Of a stretch of DNA of 64,000 bases, positions 33,201-40,960 are shown piece after piece; the stretch's first letter is position 1; the number at the start of each line of letters is the position of its first letter. The stretch covers positions 806,001-870,000 of the forward strand of contig NZ_CP037858.1 of the NCBI RefSeq assembly GCF_006974125.1. The letters are read 5' to 3'. A program made the position numbers and the translations under genes. The stretch is from Stenotrophomonas maltophilia (lineage in GTDB: Bacteria > Pseudomonadota > Gammaproteobacteria > Xanthomonadales > Xanthomonadaceae). The notes under the pieces were generated by a model. That model worked only from the letters and a program-made list of their open reading frames with translations. It was not told where the DNA came from and searched no databases.

Positions 33201-33396
33201 CGGCGCCAACTCCCGCCACGCCATCGGTACCGGCGTGATCGGCGGCATGCTGTTCGCCACCCTGCTCGGCCTGCTGATGATCCCGGTGTTCTTCGTGGTC
33301 GTGCGCCGCATGCTGGGTGACAAGCTGGATGAACCGTCCAAGGAGTTCCTGGAACGCCAGCGCGACGCGGAATCCGCGCATCGTCCGGATCGTTGA
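30223..33396 (+). CDS. RND multidrug efflux transporter (HAE1 family)
   Basis: Proton-driven inner-membrane pump of 1057 residues with 12 predicted helices and two large periplasmic loops. The TM4 proton-relay aspartates fall at 407 and 408 in VVDDAIVVIENVERI, the same positions as in AcrB. Other HAE1 motifs include FFIEHPVFAWVVAI at the start, GASADTTEKSVTQVIEQQL and AAKNAILIVEFA. It follows the adaptor by 15 bp and ends in a strong terminator. The missing outer-membrane partner is presumably a shared TolC-like channel. Confidence 0.96.
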   Translation: MPKFFIEHPVFAWVVAILISLSGVIAILNLGVESYPNIAPPQVTVSATYPGASADTTEKSVTQVIEQQLTGIDHLLYFSSSSASNGRAQITLTFETGTDPDIAQVQVQNKVSLATPRLPSEVTQQGVVVAKANAGFLMVIALQSDTPAINRDALNDIVGSRVLDQVSRIPGVGSTQQFGSEYAMNIWLNPEKMQGYGLSASQVLAAVRAQNVQFAAGALGSDPSPEGQHFTATVSAEGRFSSPQEFENIILRANPDGSRVLLKDIARVAFGANNYGFDTQYNGKPTGAFAIQLLPGANALNVADAVRAKMDELQPSFPSGVTWFSPYDSTTFVKISIQEVVKTLFEAVFLVFLVMLIFLQNFRATLIPTLVIPVALLGTFLGMWMIGFTINQLTLFAMVLAIGIVVDDAIVVIENVERIMTEEGLAPKPATQKAMTQITGAVVAITVVLAAVFIPSALQGGAAGEIYKQFALTIAISMAFSAFLALGFTPALCATFLKPTHNDNPNIIYRTFNKYYDKISHTYVGHITSAVRHAPRWMILFVVLTALCGFLFTRMPGSFLPEEDQGYALAIVQLPPGSTKGQTNEVFAQMRGILEKQDGYEGMLQVAGFSFVGSGENVGMGFIRLKPWEERKFTAPEFIQNMNGAFYGIKEAQIFVVNLPTVQGLGQFGGFDMWLQDRSGAGYEQLTQARNILLGQAAQKPDHLVGVRPNGLENAPQLQLHVDRVQAQSMGMSVSDVYSTIQLMLAPVYVNDFFYEGRIKRVTMQADGPYRTGQESLKSFYSPSSLTANADGTNAMIPLNTVVKSEWVSAPPSLSRYNGYSAINIVGSQAPGTSSGEAMQTMEGIVNDDLPAGFGYDWSGMSYQEILAGNAATLLLVLSIVVVFLCLAALYESWSIPVAVLLVVPLGVLGALGLSMLRGLPNDLFFKIGLITVIGLAAKNAILIVEFAVEQRAAGKNLRDATIEAARLRFRPILMTSFAFIMGVIPMAISTGAGANSRHAIGTGVIGGMLFATLLGLLMIPVFFVVVRRMLGDKLDEPSKEFLERQRDAESAHRPDR

Positions 33397-33416
33397 TCCG
33401 GCGGTGAGCTGAAACG

Positions 33417-33448
33417 AAAAGGCCCCGGAGCGATCCGGGGCCTTTTTT
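33417..33448 (+). terminator. Rho-independent terminator of the efflux operon
   Basis: Stem GGCCCCGGA gcga TCCGGGGCC followed by six T and preceded by AAAA; 21 bp past the stop codon. Confidence 0.9.
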
Positions 33449-33466
33449 CTTGCCACATTTGAATCC

Positions 33467-33531
33467 ATGCCAACCAAGGTTGGCATCTACCAGGGCAACG
33501 GCATGCCCGGTAGCCGCCAACCTTGTTGGCG
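33467..33531. repeat. SMAG-type repeat pair
   Basis: ATGCCAACCAAGGTTGGCAT closed by CTAC (33467-33490), then GTAG with CGCCAACCTTGTTGGCG (33510-33531), between the efflux terminator and the small membrane gene. Confidence 0.8.
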
Positions 33532-33547
33532 CTGTTCGGGCAACGTC

Positions 33548-33841
33548 TCAGCGCAGCAGCGCCACCACCACGCACACGGCCACAACCGCCATCGCAGGCC
33601 ATTGCATCGGCAGGAAGAAGAAGTGATGCGGAGCATGCTGGCCATGTGCACGCGGCTTTCGATTGAGCACGAAACCCAGCACTGTATTGATTGCCGAGCC
33701 AAGGCCGAACGCCAACAGGACCTGGCCGAGTGACGTATTGCCCCGACCCACCGCAGGATCGGGGAACAGAACCAGGATGAGCAGCACGGCAGCAATCGGC
33801 GTGAGCAGGGTCAGCACCCCTGCGCCTCGATAGATGAGCAT
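33548..33841 (-). CDS. Small three-helix membrane protein, function unknown
   Basis: Start chosen at MLIYRGAGVLTLL because the upstream frame loses coding character and GGAC precedes this ATG; an ATG 13 codons earlier is possible. The 97-residue product has three hydrophobic segments, at about 5-27, 40-60 and 78-97, with a His/Arg/Lys-rich loop (NRKPRAHGQHAPHH) before the last. Small proteins of this kind beginning with a YRG motif occur in several proteobacteria, but I know no function. It is divergent from the secreted-protein gene that follows. This patch looks less GC-rich than its surroundings. Confidence 0.6.
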   Translation of the reverse strand: MLIYRGAGVLTLLTPIAAVLLILVLFPDPAVGRGNTSLGQVLLAFGLGSAINTVLGFVLNRKPRAHGQHAPHHFFFLPMQWPAMAVVAVCVVVALLR

Positions 33842-34128
33842 GTGGTGGTGTCCATGAACGGCCGGGCATTCTGCGATCATCGAGCCGGAATGCCAATTGA
33901 TCGTTGGCCTGCCGACTGCCCAGAGACCGGTCGCATATGGCCTGCACCGGAAAGCCCCTTCCACTGCAGCCATGGGAGTCCCCGACACCGAGGCGCTCAA
34001 GGCGTCTACCGGTTTCGCAGAAGTCCCCCGCTTTGGATTCATGGGCGCGCAGAAGTGCGGCACGCCCGGATCGTTGCTATCCAGATGCCTCCAAGGCAAT
34101 CGATCCGATGCCGTCCAGGAGACCGTTC
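33842..34128. other. Divergent intergenic region, no clear feature
   Basis: Separates a minus-strand membrane-protein gene from a plus-strand secreted-protein gene. It stays open in several frames because of composition, but none looks coding. I see no convincing promoter hexamers, only the AGGAG ribosome site at 34117 that serves the plus-strand gene. Confidence 0.4.
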
Positions 34129-34860
34129 ATGGAAAGAGCACCACTACGACTCTTCAGCCGTCCCGCCCTGCTGCTTGGCGCCCTCTTCGCGGCCAGCAGC
34201 ATCCAGGACGCCCATGCGGCAGGCGTCCTCGTCTGCGACAACTGTCGCGATCCACGCGCGCTGGCGCTGTCCTCGGGAACGGGGCCCACCATCGTCGCCG
34301 ACTTCCAGCAGCGCCGGATCCATGGCTTCGACGTGGAATACGATCGCGAGCTGCGCCGCTATCGCGCAACAAGGGCGCAGATTACCGAATCGATCAGTGC
34401 ATCCTTCAACCGGATCATGGGCATGCTCGACAACAATGTGCCGACCACTCAGTTCGCCTCGCGGCAGACGGCAGGCAGAGGTGCCCAGTTCGAAGTGCAT
34501 CCGGATGACCCGCAATCGGCCAACGGCATACGATTCCCGGAAGAACACAGGAACCTCAATGCCTACGATGTCGTGCAGATGGCAACCGAGCGTTTCAGAC
34601 TGGAGAGCGCCATGGGCAAGGCATTCACCGGCGCCACGACATCGTCGAGGGCCTGGAACAGCATGGCGACATTCCTGTCCTCGATCGGCCTGAGCTTCGT
34701 CAGCAAGGCCCTGGGAATGGAAGGGATATCGTCTGCCGATTGCCACGTTGATCGCACAAGCGATACGGGGCGGCAATCGCCGCCCCGTCGTGTCCATCAG
34801 CGCAGCCCGGTCTCGTTGCGGGCGATCACCAGGCGCTGGATCTCCGAGGTGCCTTCGTAG
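34129..34860 (+). CDS. Secreted protein of unknown function, C terminus possibly disrupted
   Basis: An AGGAG 7 bp upstream of the ATG and a clear Sec signal peptide (about 1-30, ending DAHA/AG) support a real gene. The mature part begins with VCDNC and has an amphipathic region YDRELRRYRATRAQ. I recognise no family. After about residue 203 (GMEGISSADC) the frame runs through a GC hairpin and then antisense across the last 64 bp of the acyl-CoA dehydrogenase, giving Arg/Pro-rich nonsense-like sequence. The true C terminus was probably lost by deletion or frameshift, or the protein ended earlier. Confidence 0.6.
   Translation: MERAPLRLFSRPALLLGALFAASSIQDAHAAGVLVCDNCRDPRALALSSGTGPTIVADFQQRRIHGFDVEYDRELRRYRATRAQITESISASFNRIMGMLDNNVPTTQFASRQTAGRGAQFEVHPDDPQSANGIRFPEEHRNLNAYDVVQMATERFRLESAMGKAFTGATTSSRAWNSMATFLSSIGLSFVSKALGMEGISSADCHVDRTSDTGRQSPPRRVHQRSPVSLRAITRRWISEVPS
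34765..34788. terminator. Hairpin downstream of the acyl-CoA dehydrogenase
   Basis: Stem ACGGGGCGGC with loop AATC, ten perfect pairs, nine bases past the minus-strand stop codon. No T-run follows on either strand, so termination is only likely. Confidence 0.5.
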
Positions 34861-35945
34861 ATCTCGGTGATCTTGGCATCACGGAAGTAACGCTCCAGCG
34901 GCATTTCCTTTGAATAGCCCATGCCGCCATGGATCTGCACGGCCTGGTGGGTGATCCACATCGCGGCTTCCGAAGCGGTCAGCTTGGCCACCGCCGCTTC
35001 GGTGCTGAAGCGCTTGCCCTGGCCCTTCACCCACGCCGCGCGCAGGGTCAGCAGCAGCGCTGCGTCCAGCTTGCACTTCATGTCGGCGATCTTGGCCTGG
35101 GTCATCTGGAAGGTACCGATGGCCGCGCCGAACGCCTTGCGCTCCTTCACGTACTCCAGGGTCGCTTCATAGGCGGCACGGGCGATGCCGATGGCCTGCG
35201 AGGCGATACCGATGCGGCCCGCGTCGAGCACGCTCATGGCGATCTTGAAGCCCTCGCCTTCCTGGCCCAGCACGTCTTCGGCCTGCGCCACATAGTCGTT
35301 GAACTCGATCTCGCAGGTGGCCGAGGCACGGATGCCCAGCTTGGGCTCGGTCTTGCCACGACCGAAACCGGCCTTGTCGGTATCGATGATGAAGGCGGTG
35401 ATGCCGCGCGCGCCCTTGTCCGGCTCGCTCATCGCGAACAGCACGATGTACTTGGCCACCGGGCCGGAGGTGATCCAGCTCTTCTTGCCATTGATGACGA
35501 AGGTGCCGTCGGCCTGCTTCACCGCGCGGCAACGCATGGCGGTGGCATCGGAACCGGACTGCGGCTCGGTCAGCGCGAACGCGCCGATGGCCGTGCCTTC
35601 GGCGATGGCACGCACGTAGGTCTGCTTCTGCTGCTCGGTACCGTGAGTGAGGATGCCGTTGCAGAACAGCGAATTGTTGACCGACATGATGGTCGAATGG
35701 GCTGCGTCGGCGGCGGCGACCTCCACCATCGCCAGCACGTACGCAACCGGGTCCATGCCCGCACCACCGTATTCGGTGGGCACTTCGATACCCATCAGGC
35801 CGTTCTCGCCCAGCAGGCGGATGTTGTCCAGCGGGAACTCGCCGGTACGGTCATGATGCTCCGCGCTGGGGGCGATCTTTTCCTGCGCGATGCGCCGCGC
35901 GACGTCCTGCAACATCAACTGCTCTTCAGTAAAGCTGAAATCCAC
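34797..35945 (-). CDS. Acyl-CoA dehydrogenase
   Basis: FAD-dependent enzyme of fatty-acid or branched-chain acyl-CoA oxidation. The 382-residue protein has the family motifs GAFALTEPQSGSDA (about 126-139), WITSGPVAKY and, near the C terminus, the catalytic glutamate in ITEIYEGTSEIQRLVIAR. Length and sequence resemble short/branched-chain members. No other beta-oxidation gene is next to it, so the substrate cannot be set. Confidence 0.94.
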   Translation of the reverse strand: MDFSFTEEQLMLQDVARRIAQEKIAPSAEHHDRTGEFPLDNIRLLGENGLMGIEVPTEYGGAGMDPVAYVLAMVEVAAADAAHSTIMSVNNSLFCNGILTHGTEQQKQTYVRAIAEGTAIGAFALTEPQSGSDATAMRCRAVKQADGTFVINGKKSWITSGPVAKYIVLFAMSEPDKGARGITAFIIDTDKAGFGRGKTEPKLGIRASATCEIEFNDYVAQAEDVLGQEGEGFKIAMSVLDAGRIGIASQAIGIARAAYEATLEYVKERKAFGAAIGTFQMTQAKIADMKCKLDAALLLTLRAAWVKGQGKRFSTEAAVAKLTASEAAMWITHQAVQIHGGMGYSKEMPLERYFRDAKITEIYEGTSEIQRLVIARNETGLR

Positions 35946-36040
35946 AACACCCTCCCGGGTACATGATGTTATGGGCCGCGCAGGGCGCGCCCAGGTGCAC
36001 CGATTGTACCGGGGCCCGGCGGCTTCCGTACGCCAGCGAC

Positions 36041-36070
36041 TTGACCGCGGCAGGCCTTCTCAGCGAATAT
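36041..36070 (+). promoter_or_regulatory. Possible promoter of the regulator-metH operon
   Basis: TTGACC (36041-36046) and GAATAT (36065-36070) are 18 bp apart. The -10 overlaps the edge of the palindromic operator candidate. Confidence 0.4.
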
Positions 36071-36096
36071 ATCTCTATATCGCGATAGGTAGATAT
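36069..36096 (+). promoter_or_regulatory. Palindromic operator candidate for the SahR-like regulator
   Basis: A 28-bp interrupted palindrome: outer arms ATATCT/AGATAT and a central TATCGCGATA; 22 of 28 positions are symmetric. It is very AT-rich for this genome and ends 2 bp before the ATG of the ArsR-type regulator, covering the place of the ribosome site. This fits autoregulation of the regulator-metH operon. Confidence 0.65.
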
Positions 36097-36098
36097 TT

Positions 36099-37028
36099 AT
36101 GGATCTTGAAGATTGGTCGACCCGCCTGAAGGTGTTCGCCGATGCCACCCGCGTGCGCCTGCTGGCGCTGCTGGAGCAGGAGGAACTGACCGTGGCCGAA
36201 CTGTCGGCGATCACCCGACTGGCTCAGCCGCGCGTGTCCACCCATCTGGCGCGCCTGAAGGAAGCCGGCCTGGTTCGCGACCGCCGCGCCGGCGTGTCGG
36301 CCTATTACCGCTTCGACGAAGCCCAGCTGGACCCGGCGCAGCGTGCATTGTGGCATGCATTGAGCAACGGAAGCGACGACCCGCTGCTGCGCCAGGATGC
36401 CGAGCGCGTGGCCGCGGTGCTGGCCCACCGTGCCTCCGACCAGAACTGGGCCGACAGCGTGGCCGGCGACATGGAACGCCACTACTCTCCCGGACGGACC
36501 TGGGAGGCGCTGGCGCGTACCGCGCTGCCGCTGCTGGAAACCGGCGACGTGCTGGACATCGCTTCCGGCGACGGCGTGCTGGCCGAACTGGTGGCCCCGC
36601 ATGCCAAGCGCTACATCTGCATCGACACCAGCGCGCGCGTGGTCGCCGCGGCCAGCGAGCGGCTGCGTCGCCTGCCCAATGTGGAAGTGCGCGAGGGCGA
36701 CATGCATGCGCTGCCGTTCAAGGACGGCAGCTTCGACCTGGTGGTGCTGATGCACGCACTGACCTATGCCAGCAAGCCGGCGCAGGCGGTGACCGAAGCC
36801 GCGCGCGTGCTGCGCCCGGGGGGGCGCCTGCTGCTGTGCAGCCTGGCCCGTCATGAGCACAAGGCGGCCGTGGAGGCCTATGGCCACGTCAACCTCGGCT
36901 TCAGCGACAAGGAACTGCGCAAATTCGTCGACAAGGCCGGCCTGCAGGTCTCGAGCCTGGAGACGGTCACCCGCGAAAAGCGCCCGCCGCACTTCGAAGT
37001 GATCTCGCTGATCGCCAACAAGCCCTGA
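36099..37028 (+). CDS. ArsR-type regulator fused to a SAM-methyltransferase-like domain (SahR-like)
   Basis: Residues 1-75 form an ArsR winged helix ([38 protein letters not shown]). Residues about 110-309 form a Rossmann methyltransferase fold with [14 protein letters not shown] and a [18 protein letters not shown] acidic loop. In Proteobacteria, SahR regulators with this fusion sense S-adenosylhomocysteine and control methionine-cycle genes. The adjacent metH genes, starting 14 bp downstream, and the palindrome at its start support that role. No metal-binding cysteine pair is seen, arguing against arsenic sensing. Confidence 0.85.
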   Translation: MDLEDWSTRLKVFADATRVRLLALLEQEELTVAELSAITRLAQPRVSTHLARLKEAGLVRDRRAGVSAYYRFDEAQLDPAQRALWHALSNGSDDPLLRQDAERVAAVLAHRASDQNWADSVAGDMERHYSPGRTWEALARTALPLLETGDVLDIASGDGVLAELVAPHAKRYICIDTSARVVAAASERLRRLPNVEVREGDMHALPFKDGSFDLVVLMHALTYASKPAQAVTEAARVLRPGGRLLLCSLARHEHKAAVEAYGHVNLGFSDKELRKFVDKAGLQVSSLETVTREKRPPHFEVISLIANKP

Positions 37029-37041
37029 GCCGGAAATCGCC

Positions 37042-38133
37042 ATGTCCACCCTGCCCTGGTTGCACCCTGACCGCGCCAACGCCCTGCTCGACGCCCTGCG
37101 CGATCGGATCCTGATCATCGACGGCGCGATGGGAACGATGATCCAGCGCCATGGCCTGCAGGAAGACGACTACCGCGGCGAGCGCTTCGCCGGTGGCTAC
37201 GACCACGCGCACGGCCCGGGCTGCGACCATGCGGCGCCGGAAGGACATGACCTGAAGGGCAACAACGACCTGCTGCTGCTGACCCGGCCGCAGATCGTCG
37301 CCGACATCCACACCGCCTACCTGGAAGCGGGCGCGGATCTGGTCGAGACCAACACCTTCAACGCCACGTCGGTCAGCCAGGCCGACTACCACCTCGAACA
37401 CCTGGTGTACGAGTTGAACAAGGCGGGCGCTGCAGTGGCACGGGCCTGCTGCGATACGGTGGCCGCAACCACACCGGGCAAACCGCGCTTCGTGATCGGG
37501 GTGATCGGGCCGACCAGCCGCACCGCCTCGATCAGCCCTGACGTCAACGATCCCGGCTTCCGCAACACCAGCTTCGACGAGCTGCGCGACACCTACCGCG
37601 AAGCCATCGACGGCCTGATCGATGGCGGCGCCGACACCATCATGGTCGAGACCATCTTCGACACGCTCAACGCCAAGGCGGCGCTGTATGCGCTGGAGGA
37701 AGCGTTCGATGCGCGCGGCGCGCGCTTGCCGGTGATGATCTCCGGCACCATCACCGACGCGTCCGGACGCACCCTGTCCGGGCAGACGGCCGAAGCGTTC
37801 CATGCGTCGCTGGCGCATGCACGGCCGCTGTCGATCGGACTGAACTGCGCGCTGGGCGCCGATGCGATGCGCCCGCACGTGGAAACCCTTGCACAGGTCG
37901 CCGACTGTTACGTCAGCGCACACCCCAATGCCGGCCTGCCCAATGCCTTCGGCGAGTACGACGAGACGCCGGAGGACATGGCCAGCACCCTGCGAGGCTT
38001 CGCCGAAGATGGCCTGCTGAACCTGGTCGGTGGCTGCTGCGGCTCCACGCCCGACCATATCCGTGCGATTGCCAATGCCATGGCCGGGCTGTCGCCGCGC
38101 GCGCTGCCCGGCACCCGGGAGCAGGCCGCATGA
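37042..38133 (+). CDS. metH: Methionine synthase, homocysteine-binding part (MetH N-terminal half)
   Basis: Cobalamin-dependent methionine synthase here is encoded by two genes; this one is the homocysteine S-methyltransferase module. In 363 residues it has the Zn-binding cysteines Cys269 (GLNCALGAD) and Cys332/333 ([12 protein letters not shown]) and the [10 protein letters not shown] start motif. It ends in a clean stop after PGTREQAA, where E. coli MetH continues into the folate domain. The next gene supplies the rest. The split is known in xanthomonads and is not a sequencing frameshift: 57 bp of non-conserved sequence intervene. Confidence 0.93.
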   Translation: MSTLPWLHPDRANALLDALRDRILIIDGAMGTMIQRHGLQEDDYRGERFAGGYDHAHGPGCDHAAPEGHDLKGNNDLLLLTRPQIVADIHTAYLEAGADLVETNTFNATSVSQADYHLEHLVYELNKAGAAVARACCDTVAATTPGKPRFVIGVIGPTSRTASISPDVNDPGFRNTSFDELRDTYREAIDGLIDGGADTIMVETIFDTLNAKAALYALEEAFDARGARLPVMISGTITDASGRTLSGQTAEAFHASLAHARPLSIGLNCALGADAMRPHVETLAQVADCYVSAHPNAGLPNAFGEYDETPEDMASTLRGFAEDGLLNLVGGCCGSTPDHIRAIANAMAGLSPRALPGTREQAA

Positions 38134-38190
38134 ACGTTGCCGCCACCGTCCCGCACTTCCCGCCCTACTGCTGTTGAGCCGACGCCTGCC

Positions 38191-40875
38191 ATGACGCCTG
38201 TCCGCCCTACCCGCCTGTCCGGCCTGGAACCCCTGGTCATCACCCCGGACCTGCTGTTCATCAACGTCGGCGAACGCACCAACGTCACCGGCAGCGCGCA
38301 GTTCCGCAAGCTGATCAAGGAAGGCCGCTACGAGGAGGCGGTGGACGTGGCCCGCCAGCAGGTGGCCAGCGGCGCGCAGATCCTCGACGTCAACATGGAC
38401 GAGGGCCTGATCGATTCGGAAGCGGCGATGACCCGCTACCTCAACCTGATCATGTCCGAGCCGGACATCGCGCGCATCCCGGTGATGGTCGACTCCTCCA
38501 AGTGGAGCGTGATCGAGGCCGGCCTGAAGTGCCTGCAGGGCAAGAGCGTGGTCAACTCGATCTCGCTGAAGGAAGGCGAGGCGCTGTTCCGCGAGCATGC
38601 ACGCAAGGTGCTGCGCTATGGCGCCGCTGCGGTGGTGATGGCCTTCGATGAAAGCGGCCAGGCCGATACCTGCGCGCGCAAGGTCGAGATCTGCACCCGC
38701 GCCTACCGCATCCTGGTCGACGAGATCGGCTTCCCGCCGCAGGACATCATCTTCGATCCGAACATCTTCGCCGTCGCCACCGGCATCGAAGAGCACGACA
38801 ACTATGCGGTGGACTTCATCGAAGCCACCCGCATCATCAAGCAGACACTGCCGCACTGCCATGTGTCCGGCGGCGTCTCCAACGTGTCGTTCTCGTTCCG
38901 TGGCAACGAAACGGTACGCCAGGCCATCCACTCGGTCTTCCTGTACCACGCGATCGCCGCCGGCATGGACATGGGCATTGTCAATGCCGGTGCCATGCCG
39001 ATCTACGACGAGCTGGAGCCGGAGCTGCGCGAGCGCGTGGAGGATGTGATCCTCAACCGCCGCAGCGACGCCACCGAGCGCCTGCTGGAAATCGCCGAGC
39101 GCTACAAGGGCAGGAAGGGCGCAGCGAAGACCGAGGACCTGGCCTGGCGCGAGAAGCCGGTGGCGCAGCGCCTGGCGCACGCGCTGGTGCACGGCCTGGA
39201 TGCCTTCGTAGAGGAAGACACCGAGCTCGCCCGTCAGACCTCCAGCCGCCCGCTGGACGTGATCGAAGGCCCGCTGATGGACGGCATGAACGTGGTCGGC
39301 GACCTGTTCGGCGCCGGCAAGATGTTCCTGCCGCAGGTGGTGAAATCCGCGCGCGTGATGAAGAAGGCGGTGGCCTACCTGCTGCCGTACATCGAAGCGG
39401 AAAAGGCGCGCAGTGGCGACACCGCCAAGAGCAACGGCAAGATCATCATGGCCACGGTGAAGGGCGATGTGCATGACATCGGCAAGAACATCGTCGGCGT
39501 GGTCCTGGCCTGCAACAACTTCGAGGTGGTCGACCTGGGCGTGATGGTTCCGGCACAGAAGATCCTCGATGCCGCGCGCGAACACAACGCCGACCTGATC
39601 GGCCTGTCCGGCCTGATCACTCCATCACTGGAGGAGATGAGCCACGTCGCCCGCGAGATGCAGCGACAGGGCTTCGACCTTCCGCTGCTGATCGGTGGCG
39701 CGACCACCTCACGCGCGCACACCGCACTGAAGATCGACCCGCATTACCACGCGCCGACGGTCTGGGTGAAGGATGCTTCGCGCGCGGTCGGCGTGGCCCA
39801 GTCGCTGATCTCGCGCGACCTGCGCGACGCCTTCGTTGCCGCCAACGAGGCCGACTATGCCGAGATCCGTGCGCGTCATCGCAACCGTGGCGATGCCAAG
39901 CGCCTGGTATCGCTGGAGCACGCACGCGGGCAGAAATTCCAAGGCGACTGGGACAGCTACACGCCGCCCACACCGAAGCAGCCGGGCCTGCACGTGTTCG
40001 ATGACTATCCGCTGGCCGAGCTGGTGGACTACATCGACTGGACGCCGTTCTTCCAGGCGTGGGAGCTGGCCGGCAAGTTCCCGGCCATCCTCACCGACGA
40101 GATCGTCGGCACCCAGGCCAGCGATCTGTACAAGGACGCCCGCACGATGCTCGACCGCATCGTCGGCGAGAAGTGGCTGACCGCCAAGGCGGTGTTCGGC
40201 CTGTGGCCGGCCAGCAGCATCGGCGACGATGTGCGCGTGCAGCACCCGCAGGGCGAAACCACCCTGCACTTCCTGCGCCAGCAGGTGGACAAGCCGGCCG
40301 AGCGCCCGGATTTCTGCCTGGCCGATTTCATTGCACCGGCCGACAGCGGCCGGGACGACTGGATCGGCGCATTCGCGGTCACCGCCGGCATCGGCATCGA
40401 CGCGCATGTCGCGCGCTTCGAAGCCGAGCATGACGACTACAACGCGATCCTGCTGAAGGCCCTGGCCGACCGCTTCGCCGAAGCGCTGGCCGAGCGCCTG
40501 CACCAGCGCGTGCGCATCGAATTCTGGGGTTACGCCCGGGCCGAGACGCTGGACAACGAGGCCCTGATCGATGAGCAGTACCGTGGCATCCGCCCGGCCC
40601 CCGGCTATCCGGCGTGCCCCGAGCACAGCGAGAAACGCCGACTGTTCGATCTGCTGCAGGCCGAGGCCAACGCGGGCATGGAACTGACTGAAAGCTTCGC
40701 GATGCTGCCGACCGCCGCAGTGTCGGGTTACTACTTCAGCCATCCGCAAAGCCAGTATTTCGTGGTCGGGCGCCTCAGCCGCGAGCAGGTCAGCGACTAC
40801 GCCCGGCGCAAGGGCGTGGACCGTGCCCAGGCCGAACGCTGGCTGGCCTCCAACCTCGACTACGACCCCGAATGA
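38191..40875 (+). CDS. metH: Methionine synthase, folate-, cobalamin- and activation-domain part
   Basis: An 894-residue C-terminal MetH. The methyltetrahydrofolate-binding domain ([20 protein letters not shown]) is followed by a cap and cobalamin-binding domain with the B12 histidine His428 in [14 protein letters not shown]-dependent reactivation domain from about 570 contains [15 protein letters not shown]. Start [11 protein letters not shown] chosen because upstream codons are low quality; the ribosome site is weak. It must act in trans or as a complex with the first half. A perfect 28-bp inverted repeat begins 2 bp after the stop. Confidence 0.94.
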   Translation: MTPVRPTRLSGLEPLVITPDLLFINVGERTNVTGSAQFRKLIKEGRYEEAVDVARQQVASGAQILDVNMDEGLIDSEAAMTRYLNLIMSEPDIARIPVMVDSSKWSVIEAGLKCLQGKSVVNSISLKEGEALFREHARKVLRYGAAAVVMAFDESGQADTCARKVEICTRAYRILVDEIGFPPQDIIFDPNIFAVATGIEEHDNYAVDFIEATRIIKQTLPHCHVSGGVSNVSFSFRGNETVRQAIHSVFLYHAIAAGMDMGIVNAGAMPIYDELEPELRERVEDVILNRRSDATERLLEIAERYKGRKGAAKTEDLAWREKPVAQRLAHALVHGLDAFVEEDTELARQTSSRPLDVIEGPLMDGMNVVGDLFGAGKMFLPQVVKSARVMKKAVAYLLPYIEAEKARSGDTAKSNGKIIMATVKGDVHDIGKNIVGVVLACNNFEVVDLGVMVPAQKILDAAREHNADLIGLSGLITPSLEEMSHVAREMQRQGFDLPLLIGGATTSRAHTALKIDPHYHAPTVWVKDASRAVGVAQSLISRDLRDAFVAANEADYAEIRARHRNRGDAKRLVSLEHARGQKFQGDWDSYTPPTPKQPGLHVFDDYPLAELVDYIDWTPFFQAWELAGKFPAILTDEIVGTQASDLYKDARTMLDRIVGEKWLTAKAVFGLWPASSIGDDVRVQHPQGETTLHFLRQQVDKPAERPDFCLADFIAPADSGRDDWIGAFAVTAGIGIDAHVARFEAEHDDYNAILLKALADRFAEALAERLHQRVRIEFWGYARAETLDNEALIDEQYRGIRPAPGYPACPEHSEKRRLFDLLQAEANAGMELTESFAMLPTAAVSGYYFSHPQSQYFVVGRLSREQVSDYARRKGVDRAQAERWLASNLDYDPE

Positions 40876-40877
40876 CA

Positions 40878-40945
40878 CAAAAAGGGGACGGAGGGGATTA
40901 AGTCGTTTGTGCATAAGCGACTTAATCCCCTCCGTCCCCTTTTTG
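40878..40945. repeat. Perfect 28-bp inverted repeat with 12-nt loop
   Basis: Arms 40878-40905 and 40918-40945 are exact reverse complements (left arm begins CAAAAAGGGGACGGAGGGG and ends ATTAAGTCG). The loop is TTTGTGCATAAG. The T-run on the far side would make it work as a terminator for metH. Similar GGGGACGGAGGGG-type repeats recur in xanthomonad genomes, and from memory resemble repeats tied to RAYT transposases. No such gene is here. Confidence 0.9.
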
Positions 40946-40960
40946 CCTCATCATTCCGCG

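Noticed and set aside
29845..33486. A 1213-codon open frame antisense to the efflux genes, and similar long antisense frames opposite smc (4925-8425), sucA and gdhB
   Set aside because: High GC and biased third positions keep antisense frames open. Their translations are His/Gln/Arg-rich with no family motifs, while the sense frames are full conserved proteins.
33904..34128. Longer N terminus for the secreted protein
   Set aside because: The AGGAG site and the signal peptide begin at the ATG at 34129; the upstream part is Arg/Pro-rich and not coding-like.
38120..38191. Frameshift joining the two metH parts
   Set aside because: The first half has a clean end and 57 bp of unrelated sequence follow before a separate start, so a split gene fits better.
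40823..40960. An extended start for the MFS protein through the 28-bp inverted repeat
   Set aside because: The extra codons come from metH's end and the repeat, with no conserved sequence. The ATG at 40961 gives the normal start.
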